A stretch of 64,000 nucleotides of DNA from CAZVVT01 sp964630595 (GTDB taxonomy: Bacteria > Chlamydiota > Chlamydiia > Chlamydiales > VFKH01): NCBI GenBank assembly GCA_964630595.1, contig CAZVVT010000001.1, forward strand, positions 496,001 to 560,000, given 5' to 3'. Below the pieces are notes generated by a model. The model did no database searches, had not been told where the DNA came from, and worked only from the letters and a program-made list of their open reading frames with translations. A program made the translations under genes and the position numbers. Position 1 is the first letter of the stretch; each line of letters begins with the position of its first letter. Below are positions 33,970 through 42,697 of this stretch, piece after piece.

Positions 33970-35256
33970 TCAAACTGTGTGCCTTACAGGTGGTTCACCC
34001 ACCAAGTAACGATCTTCTTCGCGAGCTAATGGGACCCAACGGTTCATCCGCGCCTCTAAGCGAACCGCTAAGAGATTCAATAAGAAGATGAGACTCAAGC
34101 AGCCCAATCCCATTTTCAATACCTCTTGCAGGGTAATGGTTGAGTTCCAGTAGGGAGAAAGCCCAACAAGCATAGCTGCTACAGAAATGAGGGGAAGGAA
34201 GCCGCAAGCAATGAGTTGGTTGCATTTTTTCAGCGTTCGCGCGCGAGGAAGAATTTCCACCAAGGGGGAAGTTCCTCGTGAGAGAGCGATCTCGTCATAA
34301 GCTCGATCATCTGCGCGCACCCATCGAGGATGACAACCGCGCGCCAACATCAGCGCGCCGAGTGTTACAATCGGCAAACCTTGCACAGCGAGAAGACTGG
34401 GCGGATCAACGAGCCAAATATCTCGAAGCTCAATTTCAGGGTTACGTGCAATGCGCTGCAAATACTGTGCATATAATGCTGCCGTTACTGCCACAGGTCC
34501 TGCAACAAACAAGATGGGCAGAGCAAAATGCGAGATTCTCATACAAAGAGTTTCACTATCTCTACCACCTCTAATGACTCGCAGCGTTGTCTCTCTCATT
34601 TCTGCACCTACGACCAAACGCCTGCGATGCGTATCCGCTTCGAGCAATGGTATGGTGCTGTCTGGCATTTGGCCATCGAGTGTCAGGCCTCGATAATACT
34701 CCCCAGGAGCATTGGCATACGTCATGCCGCAGATCATTGCAGTCATGGAAGCCGCCGATAACATACCCGAAACGGCTGTGGCCTGAATAGAAGTAAACGG
34801 AGCAAATACAGAGGCATTGGCATTGATGCTCAACATAAAAATGCCCTGGATGGTTAACGGGAGGATGAGATATTTCGTCACGTAGTTTCCATCGGCGGTA
34901 AGGGTGGCACGGCGATTGCGAAGTGCATCCATTCCACCTCGTTGTAGCAAATGTTCACTTTCTGCTCGTAAAGAAGCTTCTCGAGAGCGACATCTACCAG
35001 CCAGAAGAATTCCATTCACACACCCCGCCGTAAGCAAAGCAATGCTGATGCCATTTGTTACAAGCATAAATGGAGCTCCAGGAGGCCAATCCAGCGACAC
35101 AAAACTTCCCCCCAGACCGCCCCAAAACCCTCCTATCAAAGCGATAGCAATGGTATCCACAACACCGGCCAATAAGATATGACATTGTTCATTGGGAGAA
35201 GGACGTGCGTAAAATTGGGGTCTTACGTGCCCCCCCCTCTCTCTTGTAATCGCCAT
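33970..35256 (-). CDS. Multi-span membrane protein, possible inclusion-membrane type
   Basis: A 428-aa protein with about eight hydrophobic segments arranged as four close pairs: near residues 27-52 and 62-86, 130-152 and 160-182, 240-265 and 290-312, 340-362 and 378-398. Soluble charged linkers separate the pairs (for example CRSREASLRAESEHLLQRGG). No transporter signature is recognised. Paired hydrophobic hairpins recall chlamydial Inc proteins, but Incs usually have one or two hairpins, so this is a weak suggestion. It sits between the U-box/ankyrin gene and a helical protein, 33 bases from the latter. Confidence 0.7.
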   Translation of the reverse strand: MAITRERGGHVRPQFYARPSPNEQCHILLAGVVDTIAIALIGGFWGGLGGSFVSLDWPPGAPFMLVTNGISIALLTAGCVNGILLAGRCRSREASLRAESEHLLQRGGMDALRNRRATLTADGNYVTKYLILPLTIQGIFMLSINANASVFAPFTSIQATAVSGMLSAASMTAMICGMTYANAPGEYYRGLTLDGQMPDSTIPLLEADTHRRRLVVGAEMRETTLRVIRGGRDSETLCMRISHFALPILFVAGPVAVTAALYAQYLQRIARNPEIELRDIWLVDPPSLLAVQGLPIVTLGALMLARGCHPRWVRADDRAYDEIALSRGTSPLVEILPRARTLKKCNQLIACGFLPLISVAAMLVGLSPYWNSTITLQEVLKMGLGCLSLIFLLNLLAVRLEARMNRWVPLAREEDRYLVGEPPVRHTV

Positions 35257-35348
35257 CTACTTTCCTTCTGCAAGAGAAAGTATTGTACATTGGGCTGGAA
35301 TTTCGAAGACAAGCTCAATCCCACCTCATTTTCGTATTTCCGATTAGC

Positions 35349-36806
35349 TCAAGAAATCGTGCAGGTGGACCTAGACTTAAAAATGACATCGAGAACTTCT
35401 GCCTTCACATCATAAAACTCTGGCAAGCTATTCTCACCATATCGACTGAGTTCATCGCGCCAACGTTTGTAGCTCGCTTTAGGACAATCGCGCAGCATTC
35501 GTATGATTGTTAAAATCGGTTCTCCCACGAGTTCTAACTCAGATTTCACGCCAAATATAAATGGCCTCTTCAAAATCACAAGATTAAGAAAACGTCTCAC
35601 GGCCTTGCTTAATGCGCCATCAACTAAACCTCTACCCACTCTTGCATCCCCAATTAAGAATTGGAGAATCTCGAAGGAATTTCCATCAATGGCATAGTCT
35701 AACAAAGTTTTGAAACCAACGCCTCGCTCTATTGAGTCAAGATTTGCTTCTGGGTAGGCCAGAAGCTCTTGGAAGGTCTCGCGGTTTCCATTTGCAGCAG
35801 CTACGCAAAGAAGAGGAATTCTTACATTACGATCTACTTTAGGATCGTCCAGCAAGGCTCGTAGTTTTTCTCTAGTCCCTCTCGCTGCGGCGACCTGTAC
35901 AGGAGTAAGATCGAGAGCCCCCAAGCAGTTTGGATTCACTCGTCGATCTTTGAGCAACTCCTGTAGTACAGGCAAACTCCCGTGCGCAGCAGCCATATGT
36001 AACGGAGTCCATAGCTCATCACCAAGATCATTTACGCCTGACTCATCTGAAAGTAAAAGCGCTACTCGCATACCCTCCTGATCTTCTCCGCAAGCAGCCT
36101 TGTGCAAAGGATAAGGATTTAGATCTGGCATATAGATGAAAAAATTCGAAATATTCGAGAATGCATTGAACTTAGGGCCAGGAGCGCGTACTCTAGGAAG
36201 CGGTGCAATAATGTCAAAAGTGCTGGCAGCGCCCGCTCCAGAGGCCGCTGATTCCTCGGGCCTAGCTACAGCTGCTGCAGAAGGATGATCAACGGTCGAA
36301 GAAGCACCCGCTCCAGAAGTCGCTGGTCGCTCGGGCCCAGCTGCGGCTGTTGCAGGAGGACGGGCAACGGTTGGAAGAGCAGCGCGCGCTTCTAAGGCTG
36401 CTGCCTGCCTGCCTCTAGCCTCTGCCAGCGCGCACGCGACATCGACCGCTGCAAGATAACGTTCAACAGTACCTACGGACGAAGCGCTCGGTCTAGAGAA
36501 GGCTGTTACTGGCTGCATGGGCTCAGCTGACATTGCTGCAGGAGGACGATCAACGACTGGAGGGACTAGCGCTCGAGCTGCAGCTTCGACTACGCCTTCT
36601 AAAACACGATTACGGACTACCTCTCGAGTTATACGCTGTCGGCAAAGCGGGCACGGCTTTTCATAACGACCACTCTCTAACCATCTTCCTAAATGCACAA
36701 GAGAATCGGAACCTAAACTCTGTCCGCAGCAAGGAAGGTTATAGATAGGCAATCGATAGGTATCGAGGGTGAGCGGATCAACGAGATTTAGTACAATACT
36801 GGCCAC
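35349..36806 (-). CDS. U-box and ankyrin-repeat protein (candidate E3 ligase effector)
   Basis: A 485-aa protein with a GTG start and strong SD (AAGGAG). Residues 8-72 look like a U-box: DPLTLDTYRLPIYNLPCCGQ, a WLESGRYEKPCPLCRQRI segment and NRVLEGVVEAAARALVP. U-boxes recruit ubiquitin E2 enzymes, which bacteria lack, so a host target is implied. Residues 85-215 are an Ala/Pro/Ser-rich linker with repeated TSGAGASST-like blocks. Residues 235-395 hold four to five ankyrin repeats (ELWTPLHMAAAHGSLPVLQE, LDLTPVQVAAARGTREKLRA, PLLCVAAANGNRETFQELLA). Because two Cys pairs occur, a RING-like zinc fold is an alternative. No obvious type III signal can be read. Confidence 0.88.
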   Translation of the reverse strand: MASIVLNLVDPLTLDTYRLPIYNLPCCGQSLGSDSLVHLGRWLESGRYEKPCPLCRQRITREVVRNRVLEGVVEAAARALVPPVVDRPPAAMSAEPMQPVTAFSRPSASSVGTVERYLAAVDVACALAEARGRQAAALEARAALPTVARPPATAAAGPERPATSGAGASSTVDHPSAAAVARPEESAASGAGAASTFDIIAPLPRVRAPGPKFNAFSNISNFFIYMPDLNPYPLHKAACGEDQEGMRVALLLSDESGVNDLGDELWTPLHMAAAHGSLPVLQELLKDRRVNPNCLGALDLTPVQVAAARGTREKLRALLDDPKVDRNVRIPLLCVAAANGNRETFQELLAYPEANLDSIERGVGFKTLLDYAIDGNSFEILQFLIGDARVGRGLVDGALSKAVRRFLNLVILKRPFIFGVKSELELVGEPILTIIRMLRDCPKASYKRWRDELSRYGENSLPEFYDVKAEVLDVIFKSRSTCTIS

Positions 36807-36885
36807 GACAACTCTCCTTAACCTTTAGTTCGTCTTCTGTAAAACCCAGCGAAAAGAGCTAGATGAAAAATCAAGGCTGTATTTA

Positions 36886-36974
36886 CGGAGGGGGTGGGAT
36901 TCGAACCCACGGTACAATTTTAGTTGTACACACGCTTTCCAAGCGTGCTCATTCGGCCGCTCTGACACCCCTCC
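36886..36974 (-). tRNA. tRNA-Ser (GGA anticodon)
   Basis: Class II tRNA of 89 nt on the minus strand. Acceptor GGAGGGG pairs with CCCCTCC, discriminator G as in serine tRNAs. The anticodon arm is CACGC-TTGGAAA-GCGTG with anticodon GGA (reads UCC/UCU). A long variable arm (GTACAA.../...TTGTAC) and T arm GTGGG-TTCGAAT-CCCAC are complete. CCA is not encoded. It fills most of the 36807-37056 gap. Confidence 0.97.
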
Positions 36975-37056
36975 AGGGATGAGCGACGAACAGTTTAACC
37001 CGAAAGTCACCTCTTCGTCCACATTTTAACGCACTTTGTGGCATACTAAGTACTCC

Positions 37057-37884
37057 ATGTCCCGCTACCTTTTCTCACTCTTTGCCCTCTTCGGCTGCCT
37101 CTTCGGCGATGCGCCCAAAATCATCGTCTCGCTCGCCCCCTACAAGTACTTCTGCGAGAAGATTGCCCAAGGAACGGTGACTGTCGAGGTTCTCGTGCCA
37201 GCCATGGCAAGCCCGCATAGCTTTGAACCGACTCCGAAACAGCTGCTCGCGACGGGATCGGCAGATGCGCTCTTTGTGATCGGTGAGCCTTTTGAACGCA
37301 AAGCAGTGGCCGTGCTGCGAGAAAGCAACGCCCAACTGCTCGTTGTTGACATGCGCGATGGGGTAAAGCTCGAGGGCGAGGGGTGCTGCGGCGACCACTC
37401 CCATTTCGATAACCACATTTGGCTCGCCCCCGCTCTGGTGAAGATCCAAGCCGCCCACATCGCTGACATTTTGTCCACGCTGCTGCCAGAGAACAAAGCC
37501 TTTTATACAGAGCAGCTCGCCTCATTTCATCGCGAGCTGGATGAACTCGACCAATCCTTTCGCGCTCTCTTTGCCCGCTCTCCTGTGAAAGGAATCGTCG
37601 TCTCTCACGCAGCATTCGGCTATTTCTGCCGCGCCTACGGCATTGAGCAGCTCGCGGTGGAAATCGATGGGAAGGAGCCGACCTTCAAGCAGCTGCAGAA
37701 GATCATGGAGCGCGCGAAAACTTTGGGTGTCTGCAAGGCCATCATCCAATCCACCGCGCAGAACAAGGGTACGGTGCTGATTGCCGAAGAGCTGGCCATC
37801 CCCGTCGTCAATATCAACCCCTACTCCGGAGATTGGACCAACAATATCCAACATATCGCAAAGGAGATCTCCTCTTGCCCATGA
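37057..37884 (+). CDS. Zinc/manganese ABC transporter, substrate-binding protein
   Basis: A 275-aa cluster 9 metal-binding protein. The N-terminus MSRYLFSLFALFGCLFGDAP is a signal peptide, with LFGC as a possible lipobox. Metal ligands expected in the family are seen as His in MASPHSFEPTP, the HSHFDNHIWLAP block, His in IVVSHAAFGYFCRAYG, and Asp in NPYSGDWTNNI. The ATG at 37057 fits the signal peptide better than an upstream GTG. Zn versus Mn cannot be decided; chlamydial homologues beside obgE are usually described as ZnuA- or TroA-like. ATGA overlap with the ATPase gene. Confidence 0.93.
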   Translation: MSRYLFSLFALFGCLFGDAPKIIVSLAPYKYFCEKIAQGTVTVEVLVPAMASPHSFEPTPKQLLATGSADALFVIGEPFERKAVAVLRESNAQLLVVDMRDGVKLEGEGCCGDHSHFDNHIWLAPALVKIQAAHIADILSTLLPENKAFYTEQLASFHRELDELDQSFRALFARSPVKGIVVSHAAFGYFCRAYGIEQLAVEIDGKEPTFKQLQKIMERAKTLGVCKAIIQSTAQNKGTVLIAEELAIPVVNINPYSGDWTNNIQHIAKEISSCP

Positions 37885-38573
37885 ATGCCGTTGATGTCGA
37901 AAACCTTCACTTTGCCTACGAAGAAACGCCCGTCTTGGAAGGCGTTTCGGCGCATATTGAGCCGGGTCAGTTCATTGCCATTGTCGGTCCCAACGGGGGC
38001 GGTAAGACGACCTTCTTAAAATTGCTCATGGGGATGTTGCAGCCCAATTCCGGTTCGGTCCGTCTCTTTGGTGAGCAGCCAGAGGCTTCTTTAGGGCGCA
38101 TCGGCTATGTGCCGCAGATCCTGCGCTTCGACCGCCACTTCCCCATCTCCGTTCTCGAGCTGGTCCTGCAAGGCAGGCTCTCCAAACTCTCGTGGCTGGG
38201 ACGCTTTCATCCAGCCGATGTCGAAGCGGCGGAGGCGGCGCTACATGCCGTTGGCCTGTGCGACCTGCGCCACCGCGCCCTCGGCACGCTCTCCGGCGGC
38301 CAAGCGCAGCGTGCCCTCATCGCCCGCGCCCTCGCCTCCAACCCCGATCTCCTGCTCCTCGATGAGCCCACTGCCAACATCGATGCACAAGCACAGCGCG
38401 AAATCCTCGGCCTACTGCGCAACTTCTCCAGCGGCCGCACCATCGTGATGATCACGCACGACTTAAGCGTCATCACCGACACCACCTCTAAAGTATTTTA
38501 TATCAACCGCACGCTGAAAACGATGACTCCTCAAGAGGTCTGCGGCCACTTTTCGATGGGAGTCTTCCACTAA
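37881..38573 (+). CDS. Zinc/manganese ABC transporter, ATP-binding protein
   Basis: A 230-aa ABC ATPase. Walker A IVGPNGGGKTTFLKLLMGML, Q-loop IGYVPQILRFDRHFPISVLE, signature LSGGQAQRALIARALA, Walker B LLLLDEPTANID and the H-loop VMITHDLSVI are all intact. The ATG at 37881 overlaps the binding-protein stop (ATGA). It energises uptake through the permease encoded next. The GLCDLRHRALGTLSGGQ stretch is characteristic of ZnuC/MntB-type ATPases. Confidence 0.96.
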   Translation: MNAVDVENLHFAYEETPVLEGVSAHIEPGQFIAIVGPNGGGKTTFLKLLMGMLQPNSGSVRLFGEQPEASLGRIGYVPQILRFDRHFPISVLELVLQGRLSKLSWLGRFHPADVEAAEAALHAVGLCDLRHRALGTLSGGQAQRALIARALASNPDLLLLDEPTANIDAQAQREILGLLRNFSSGRTIVMITHDLSVITDTTSKVFYINRTLKTMTPQEVCGHFSMGVFH

Positions 38574-39404
38574 ATGTTCGAATTCTTCAGCGCAGTCCAA
38601 AGCACCACACTTCTCCAGTTCGCCCTCCTCGCCGCCTGCCTCGCCTCTGTCGCCAGCGGTATCGTCGGCTCCTACGTCGTCGTTAAACGCATCGCCTTCA
38701 TCAGCGGCAGCATCGCCCACTCCGTCTTCGGCGGCCTCGGCTTCTTCCTCTGGCTGCAGCGCACGCAAGGGCTTGCCTGGGCCGACCCCGTCCTCGGCGC
38801 CCTCCTTGCCGCCATCTTCTCCGCCATGCTCATCGGCTGGATCCACCTCAAGTGGCAGCAGCGCGAGGATGCCGTCATCGCCACCATCTGGTCCGTCGGC
38901 ATGGCCATCGGCGTGCTCTTCATCGCCCAAACTCCCGGCTTCAACGTCGAGCTCTCCTCCTTCCTTCTCGGCAATATCCTCTGGGTCAGCTCAAAAGACG
39001 TTCTCTCTCTCCTCGTCCTCGACGGCATCCTGGTCGCCGCGGTCCTCCTCCTCCACAAACGGTTCCTCGCCATCTGCTTCGATGAAGAGCAGGCCTACCT
39101 GCAGCGCCAGCGCGTCAAAACGCTCTACGTGCTGCTGCTCATCCTGATCGCTCTGGCCACCGTCATCCTCATCCAAGTTGTCGGAATTATTCTCGCGATC
39201 GCGATGCTTACCCTGCCTGCCACCATCGCAAGCCTCTTTGCGAACACCCTCTCGCGCATCATCTGCCTTGCGGTGCTGCTGAACATCCTGTTTTCTGTAG
39301 TAGGAACGGGCCTTTCTTACACATGGGACTGGCCAACGGGCGCAACCATTGCCCTTCTTGCTGCCGCCAGCTATGGCGCGCTGCTAGTGCTCAAAAGGGC
39401 ATAG
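38574..39404 (+). CDS. Zinc/manganese ABC transporter, permease
   Basis: A 276-aa integral membrane protein of the ZnuB/TroC family with about eight transmembrane helices. Family blocks seen: ALLAACLASVASGIVGSYVV, KRIAFISGSIAHSVFGGLGF, VGMAIGVLFIAQTPGFNVEL, and VVGIILAIAMLTLPATIASL (coupling helix region near residue 205). It begins directly after the ATPase stop codon with no gap. Third gene of the metal-uptake operon; the downstream convergent gene shares no bases. Confidence 0.95.
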   Translation: MFEFFSAVQSTTLLQFALLAACLASVASGIVGSYVVVKRIAFISGSIAHSVFGGLGFFLWLQRTQGLAWADPVLGALLAAIFSAMLIGWIHLKWQQREDAVIATIWSVGMAIGVLFIAQTPGFNVELSSFLLGNILWVSSKDVLSLLVLDGILVAAVLLLHKRFLAICFDEEQAYLQRQRVKTLYVLLLILIALATVILIQVVGIILAIAMLTLPATIASLFANTLSRIICLAVLLNILFSVVGTGLSYTWDWPTGATIALLAAASYGALLVLKRA

Positions 39405-40958
39405 CTAGACTATGACTGTGCCATCGTTCAGATCTTCAATACTCTCTACCCAATCGTACTGACGTTCTGCTTTTGTGGTCTCACCAAAGGGAGATCTCCG
39501 AATGGCTTGAGTGACTGCTTCTCTATATCTATCCAACAATGTTTCCAATCCCTCGGGTTGGCTGGCACAAAACCCTCGCAACAACACAGAATAGGCGACG
39601 TTGTAGGCCGGTCCCTCTGCTACAGCTTCTATAGCTGCGGCGGCAACCACCTTGTCCCAGTGCGCCTGCATCTGTCGATAAAGTGCTGCAGTAAGTTCTT
39701 TTTCTGCGCCTATCTCTCTAAGCAACCGCGAAAGCGCGGAAAGAACCGTAGAGGCAGGTACATCCCTTTCCCAGAGTGGGCTACAGTATTTTTGGATGTA
39801 CGAAAGCAAAACAGCATTTTTTTGTTCGTCGCTGAAGAAACCAGGCCTTTCATTCAACGCTTTATAGCGTTCCAACATGGCTGCAGGGTCAGCAGTCGCT
39901 ATCAGCGAGGCGACGATGCCTGCTTTTAACGCTGGCAGATAAGGCGAGCTTTCGCCACCCAACTCTACAATCACTCTGTCTAATCCAGCAGTCCCTATAA
40001 TGTTATCCGCTTTGCGACGCAGGTACTGTGCGACAGCTTGATTTCTGAGATCTGGAGTGTCGAGTAGCCCTTTGATATGATTGATTTCGTATGCTACAGG
40101 CAGACTCGCAGCATCGCCAGTCAGCGCCATTAAGCGCGCAAAACGCTCCGGGGCACTCTGCTTTTTAACCTCACGAACAAAGGTGTCTAGATCGATAAAA
40201 TCAATCACCCCAGCAGCAGCGCCACGCAACCTCCGACCAGCCCTAGCACCAGCATAAAGCACCGCGCCAGCATCATCATCGCCATCAATCGCCTCAGCTG
40301 CAGCACCACTCGCAGCAGCAGCCCTCCTACTGGCCGACGCCGCCGGCGCCGCGCCAGCATCGTCATCGTCACTAATCACCACAGCACGACTACGGCCGCC
40401 CCCGCCAACAGGAACATAGCGACCAAGCGCCTCTGCAGCATAAATTAACTCATTCCACGATGTGGCAACATCCACAGCGTCTAGATTAAGAGCACCGGCT
40501 CTTCTCACAAGTTCAGCTAGGATCACTTGCCGATCTTCTAGCGTCAGCTCACGTGTGCCTAGTAAAGTGTGCACAGGGTCCATCACCTCACCAAGAGTGG
40601 CTTGTGCCGGGGACAGCTTCTGAAATATGCCTTGGAAGACTTGACCCGGAGTGGTCACGCTTCCACTGAGATTGGGTTGGTGTGTGAAACGGCCAGCAAT
40701 CACAATCTTCGCACTGTAAGGAAGAGCGGAACCCTCAATGCCTGCCAAGATTCTGGCCGCTACCTCTGCAGCAACAGGAACGTACTTCCACAAATGCAAA
40801 GACTGTCCTATGCGCTTAAAAAAGCGTCCCAATAGCCCAACATGCCGAACTGCGACAACGCCATTCTTTTCTTCGATGTAGTCGAATAGATCGGCTCGAA
40901 AACCCTTTATATCGTTTACGAATGTGGGGGAAAATTGTGGGTTGGGTGCTGCTGCCAT
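39405..40958 (-). CDS. Hypothetical protein with SUMO-interacting-motif-like segments
   Basis: A 517-aa protein inserted between the metal transporter and obgE. The N-terminal 130 residues include GLLGRFFKRIGQSLHLWKYV followed by an Ala-Arg-Ile/Leu helix, faintly like the N-terminal module of proteins A-C. Residues 185-265 are low complexity and contain AVVISDDDDAG (about 192-202) and GVIDFIDLD (about 250-258), both fitting a hydrophobic core flanked by acids as in SUMO-interacting motifs. The C-terminal half (265-517) is helical and repeat-like. No family recognised; an effector acting on host SUMO machinery is speculation. It has its own AT-rich promoter region. Confidence 0.75.
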   Translation of the reverse strand: MAAAPNPQFSPTFVNDIKGFRADLFDYIEEKNGVVAVRHVGLLGRFFKRIGQSLHLWKYVPVAAEVAARILAGIEGSALPYSAKIVIAGRFTHQPNLSGSVTTPGQVFQGIFQKLSPAQATLGEVMDPVHTLLGTRELTLEDRQVILAELVRRAGALNLDAVDVATSWNELIYAAEALGRYVPVGGGGRSRAVVISDDDDAGAAPAASASRRAAAASGAAAEAIDGDDDAGAVLYAGARAGRRLRGAAAGVIDFIDLDTFVREVKKQSAPERFARLMALTGDAASLPVAYEINHIKGLLDTPDLRNQAVAQYLRRKADNIIGTAGLDRVIVELGGESSPYLPALKAGIVASLIATADPAAMLERYKALNERPGFFSDEQKNAVLLSYIQKYCSPLWERDVPASTVLSALSRLLREIGAEKELTAALYRQMQAHWDKVVAAAAIEAVAEGPAYNVAYSVLLRGFCASQPEGLETLLDRYREAVTQAIRRSPFGETTKAERQYDWVESIEDLNDGTVIV

Positions 40959-40967
40959 AGGAACTCA

Positions 40968-41012
40968 ATTATACTAAAAAACTAATTATACAGCACTGAT
41001 CAGTGTTTCTAA
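40968..41012 (-). promoter_or_regulatory. Promoter with palindromic operator for the 517-aa gene
   Basis: Minus-strand TATAAT at 40985-40990, with TTAGAA at 41007-41012 as a possible -35 (16-base spacer). Between them, 40994-41005, is a perfect 12-bp palindrome CACTGATCAGTG, a position where a dimeric repressor would block polymerase. A second TATAAT lies at 40968-40973. The upstream part overlaps the end of obgE. Confidence 0.5.
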
Positions 41013-41963
41013 TTTTGTAACGACTTTGGAGATGCCTTCGCCCTTTTCAGCGCAGATGAGGTAAGGCTTCAGGCGGGGGAATCGCAGGCAAAATTGCTCG
41101 GCGTTGGCAGCCGACTCTTCGCGGTCCATCTTGTTGAGAAGGATGATGGAGGGTTTGGTGAGCAAGTCGGGAGAAAACTCTTTCATTTCGCGGCGCAGGG
41201 TTTCGTAGTCGTCCCAAGGCTTTCGGCCCTCCCAGCCAGAAGCGTCGAGAACATAGATGAGCGCACGGGTGCGTTCAATGTGGCGGAGGAACTCGAGGCC
41301 GAGACCGCGGTTTTGCGAAGCGCCTTCGATGATGCCGGGAATGTCGGCAATCGTCATGCGCCCGACAACAGCCAAGTTGGGTCTAAGCGTAGTAAAGGGA
41401 TAGGCACCAATCTTCACAGGAATGTGCGCCACTTTGGAAAGGAAGGTCGACTTGCCAGCATTGGGAAAACCGACAAGGCCCACATCGGCGATGAGCTTGA
41501 GTTCAAACTCAATCTCTTTTTCTTCCCCAGGTAGGCCGGGAGTGCACTCCGCCGGAGCGCGGTTGGTGGGTGTTTTGAAGCAGGCGTTGCCGCGACCACC
41601 GCGGCCGCCCTGGCAGAGCAAAACCTTCTGGCCATCTTCGACAATATCCCAAAGAACAACGCCGGTGGCCGCATCCTTCACCAACGTTCCTGTAGGAATC
41701 TTAAGCGTGAGATCTTTGCCATTCTTGCCGTGCATGAGGGAAGAGCCGCCCTGGCCGCCATCGTCGGCGCGAATGAGCATCTTGTTGCGGAAGGCTTCGA
41801 GAGAGGAGAGCTGCGCGTCGGCCTGCAGGTAGACAGAGGCTCCCTTGCCGCCATTACCGCCGGCGGGTCCGCCTTTGGGAATGTACTTCTCGCGGCGCCA
41901 AGCGACCACACCATTGCCCCCTTTGCCCGCACGGAACTTCAGGGTGACGCGGTCGATGAACAT
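40986..41963 (-). CDS. obgE: GTPase Obg/CgtA
   Basis: A 325-aa ribosome-associated GTPase for 50S maturation. The Gly-rich Obg fold spans residues 1-158 (KFRAGKGGNGVVAWRREKYI, GGPAGGNGGKGASVYLQADA). The G domain has G1 LVGFPNAGKSTFLSKVA, G2 YPFTTLRPNLAVV, G3 IADIPGIIEGASQNRGLGLE, G4 LLNKMD, G5 ISAEKGEG-like (LICAEKGEGISKV). There is no long C-terminal extension, as in chlamydial Obg. 12 bases downstream of rpmA. Confidence 0.97.
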   Translation of the reverse strand: MFIDRVTLKFRAGKGGNGVVAWRREKYIPKGGPAGGNGGKGASVYLQADAQLSSLEAFRNKMLIRADDGGQGGSSLMHGKNGKDLTLKIPTGTLVKDAATGVVLWDIVEDGQKVLLCQGGRGGRGNACFKTPTNRAPAECTPGLPGEEKEIEFELKLIADVGLVGFPNAGKSTFLSKVAHIPVKIGAYPFTTLRPNLAVVGRMTIADIPGIIEGASQNRGLGLEFLRHIERTRALIYVLDASGWEGRKPWDDYETLRREMKEFSPDLLTKPSIILLNKMDREESAANAEQFCLRFPRLKPYLICAEKGEGISKVVTKLETLISAV

Positions 41964-41975
41964 GGGAAAACCGCC

Positions 41976-42224
41976 TTAAGCGGGCAGCACGGAGACTTGC
42001 GTACGTGCTGACTTGCGGAAATGAACCGTGCCGGCAATCAGAGCAAACAACGTGTCATCCGAGCCGCGGCCCACGTTCTTCGACGGATGCCACTTGGTAC
42101 CGCGTTGACGAACAAGAATGCTGCCGGCGGAGACGAATTGACCGTCTGTTGCCTTAATGCCCAGACGCTGAGAGTGTGAATCGCGCCCGTTACGTGTGGA
42201 GCCTTGACCTTTCTTATGTGCCAT
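41976..42224 (-). CDS. rpmA: Ribosomal protein bL27
   Basis: 82 aa. The N-terminus MAHKKGQGSTRNGRDSHSQR is the mature type that needs no N-terminal cleavage, followed by LGIKATDGQFVSAGSILVRQ and RGTKWHPSKNVGRGSDDTLF. It sits at the peptidyl-transferase centre side of the 50S subunit. Two bases downstream of rplU and followed by obgE, the common L21-L27-Obg operon. Confidence 0.98.
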   Translation of the reverse strand: MAHKKGQGSTRNGRDSHSQRLGIKATDGQFVSAGSILVRQRGTKWHPSKNVGRGSDDTLFALIAGTVHFRKSARTQVSVLPA

Positions 42225-42226
42225 AG

Positions 42227-42547
42227 TTAGCCTGCAATCTCTGTAATTTTCACGCGTGAATAACGCTGGCGGTGACCCACCTTGCGACGGTAGTTTTTAC
42301 GGCGTTTGTACTTAAACGAAACGACCTTCTCACCCTTGATTTCGCCCATGCGCTCACCCTTGACGACAGCGCCGGGAACAACGGGAGCACCTACAAGCGT
42401 CTTCGTACCATCAAAAAGGAAAAACACCTCGCCAAACTGGACAGGGCCTTCACCCTCAAGAAGTTCGACTTCGACGACATCGCCGGTTTCTACGCGGTAC
42501 TGCTTACCGCCGGTCTGGATAATTGCGTAAGGATTCATGGGGCTCAT
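42227..42547 (-). CDS. rplU: Ribosomal protein bL21
   Basis: 106 aa. Family blocks: YAIIQTGGKQYRVETGDVVE at the N-terminus, ending with KYKRRKNYRRKVGHRQRYSR. The ATG at 42545-42547 (MSPMNPYAI) could be replaced by the second ATG three codons later (MNPYAIIQTGG), the more usual start. First gene of the rplU-rpmA-obgE set. Confidence 0.98.
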   Translation of the reverse strand: MSPMNPYAIIQTGGKQYRVETGDVVEVELLEGEGPVQFGEVFFLFDGTKTLVGAPVVPGAVVKGERMGEIKGEKVVSFKYKRRKNYRRKVGHRQRYSRVKITEIAG

Positions 42548-42577
42548 AGTTTAGCTGAGGGTGTAACTTAATGTAAA

Positions 42578-42650
<73 letters not shown>

Positions 42651-42697
42651 AGGAATCTGGGAGAGTGTAGGGCCTGCTTCGCATTTTTTACAAGACC

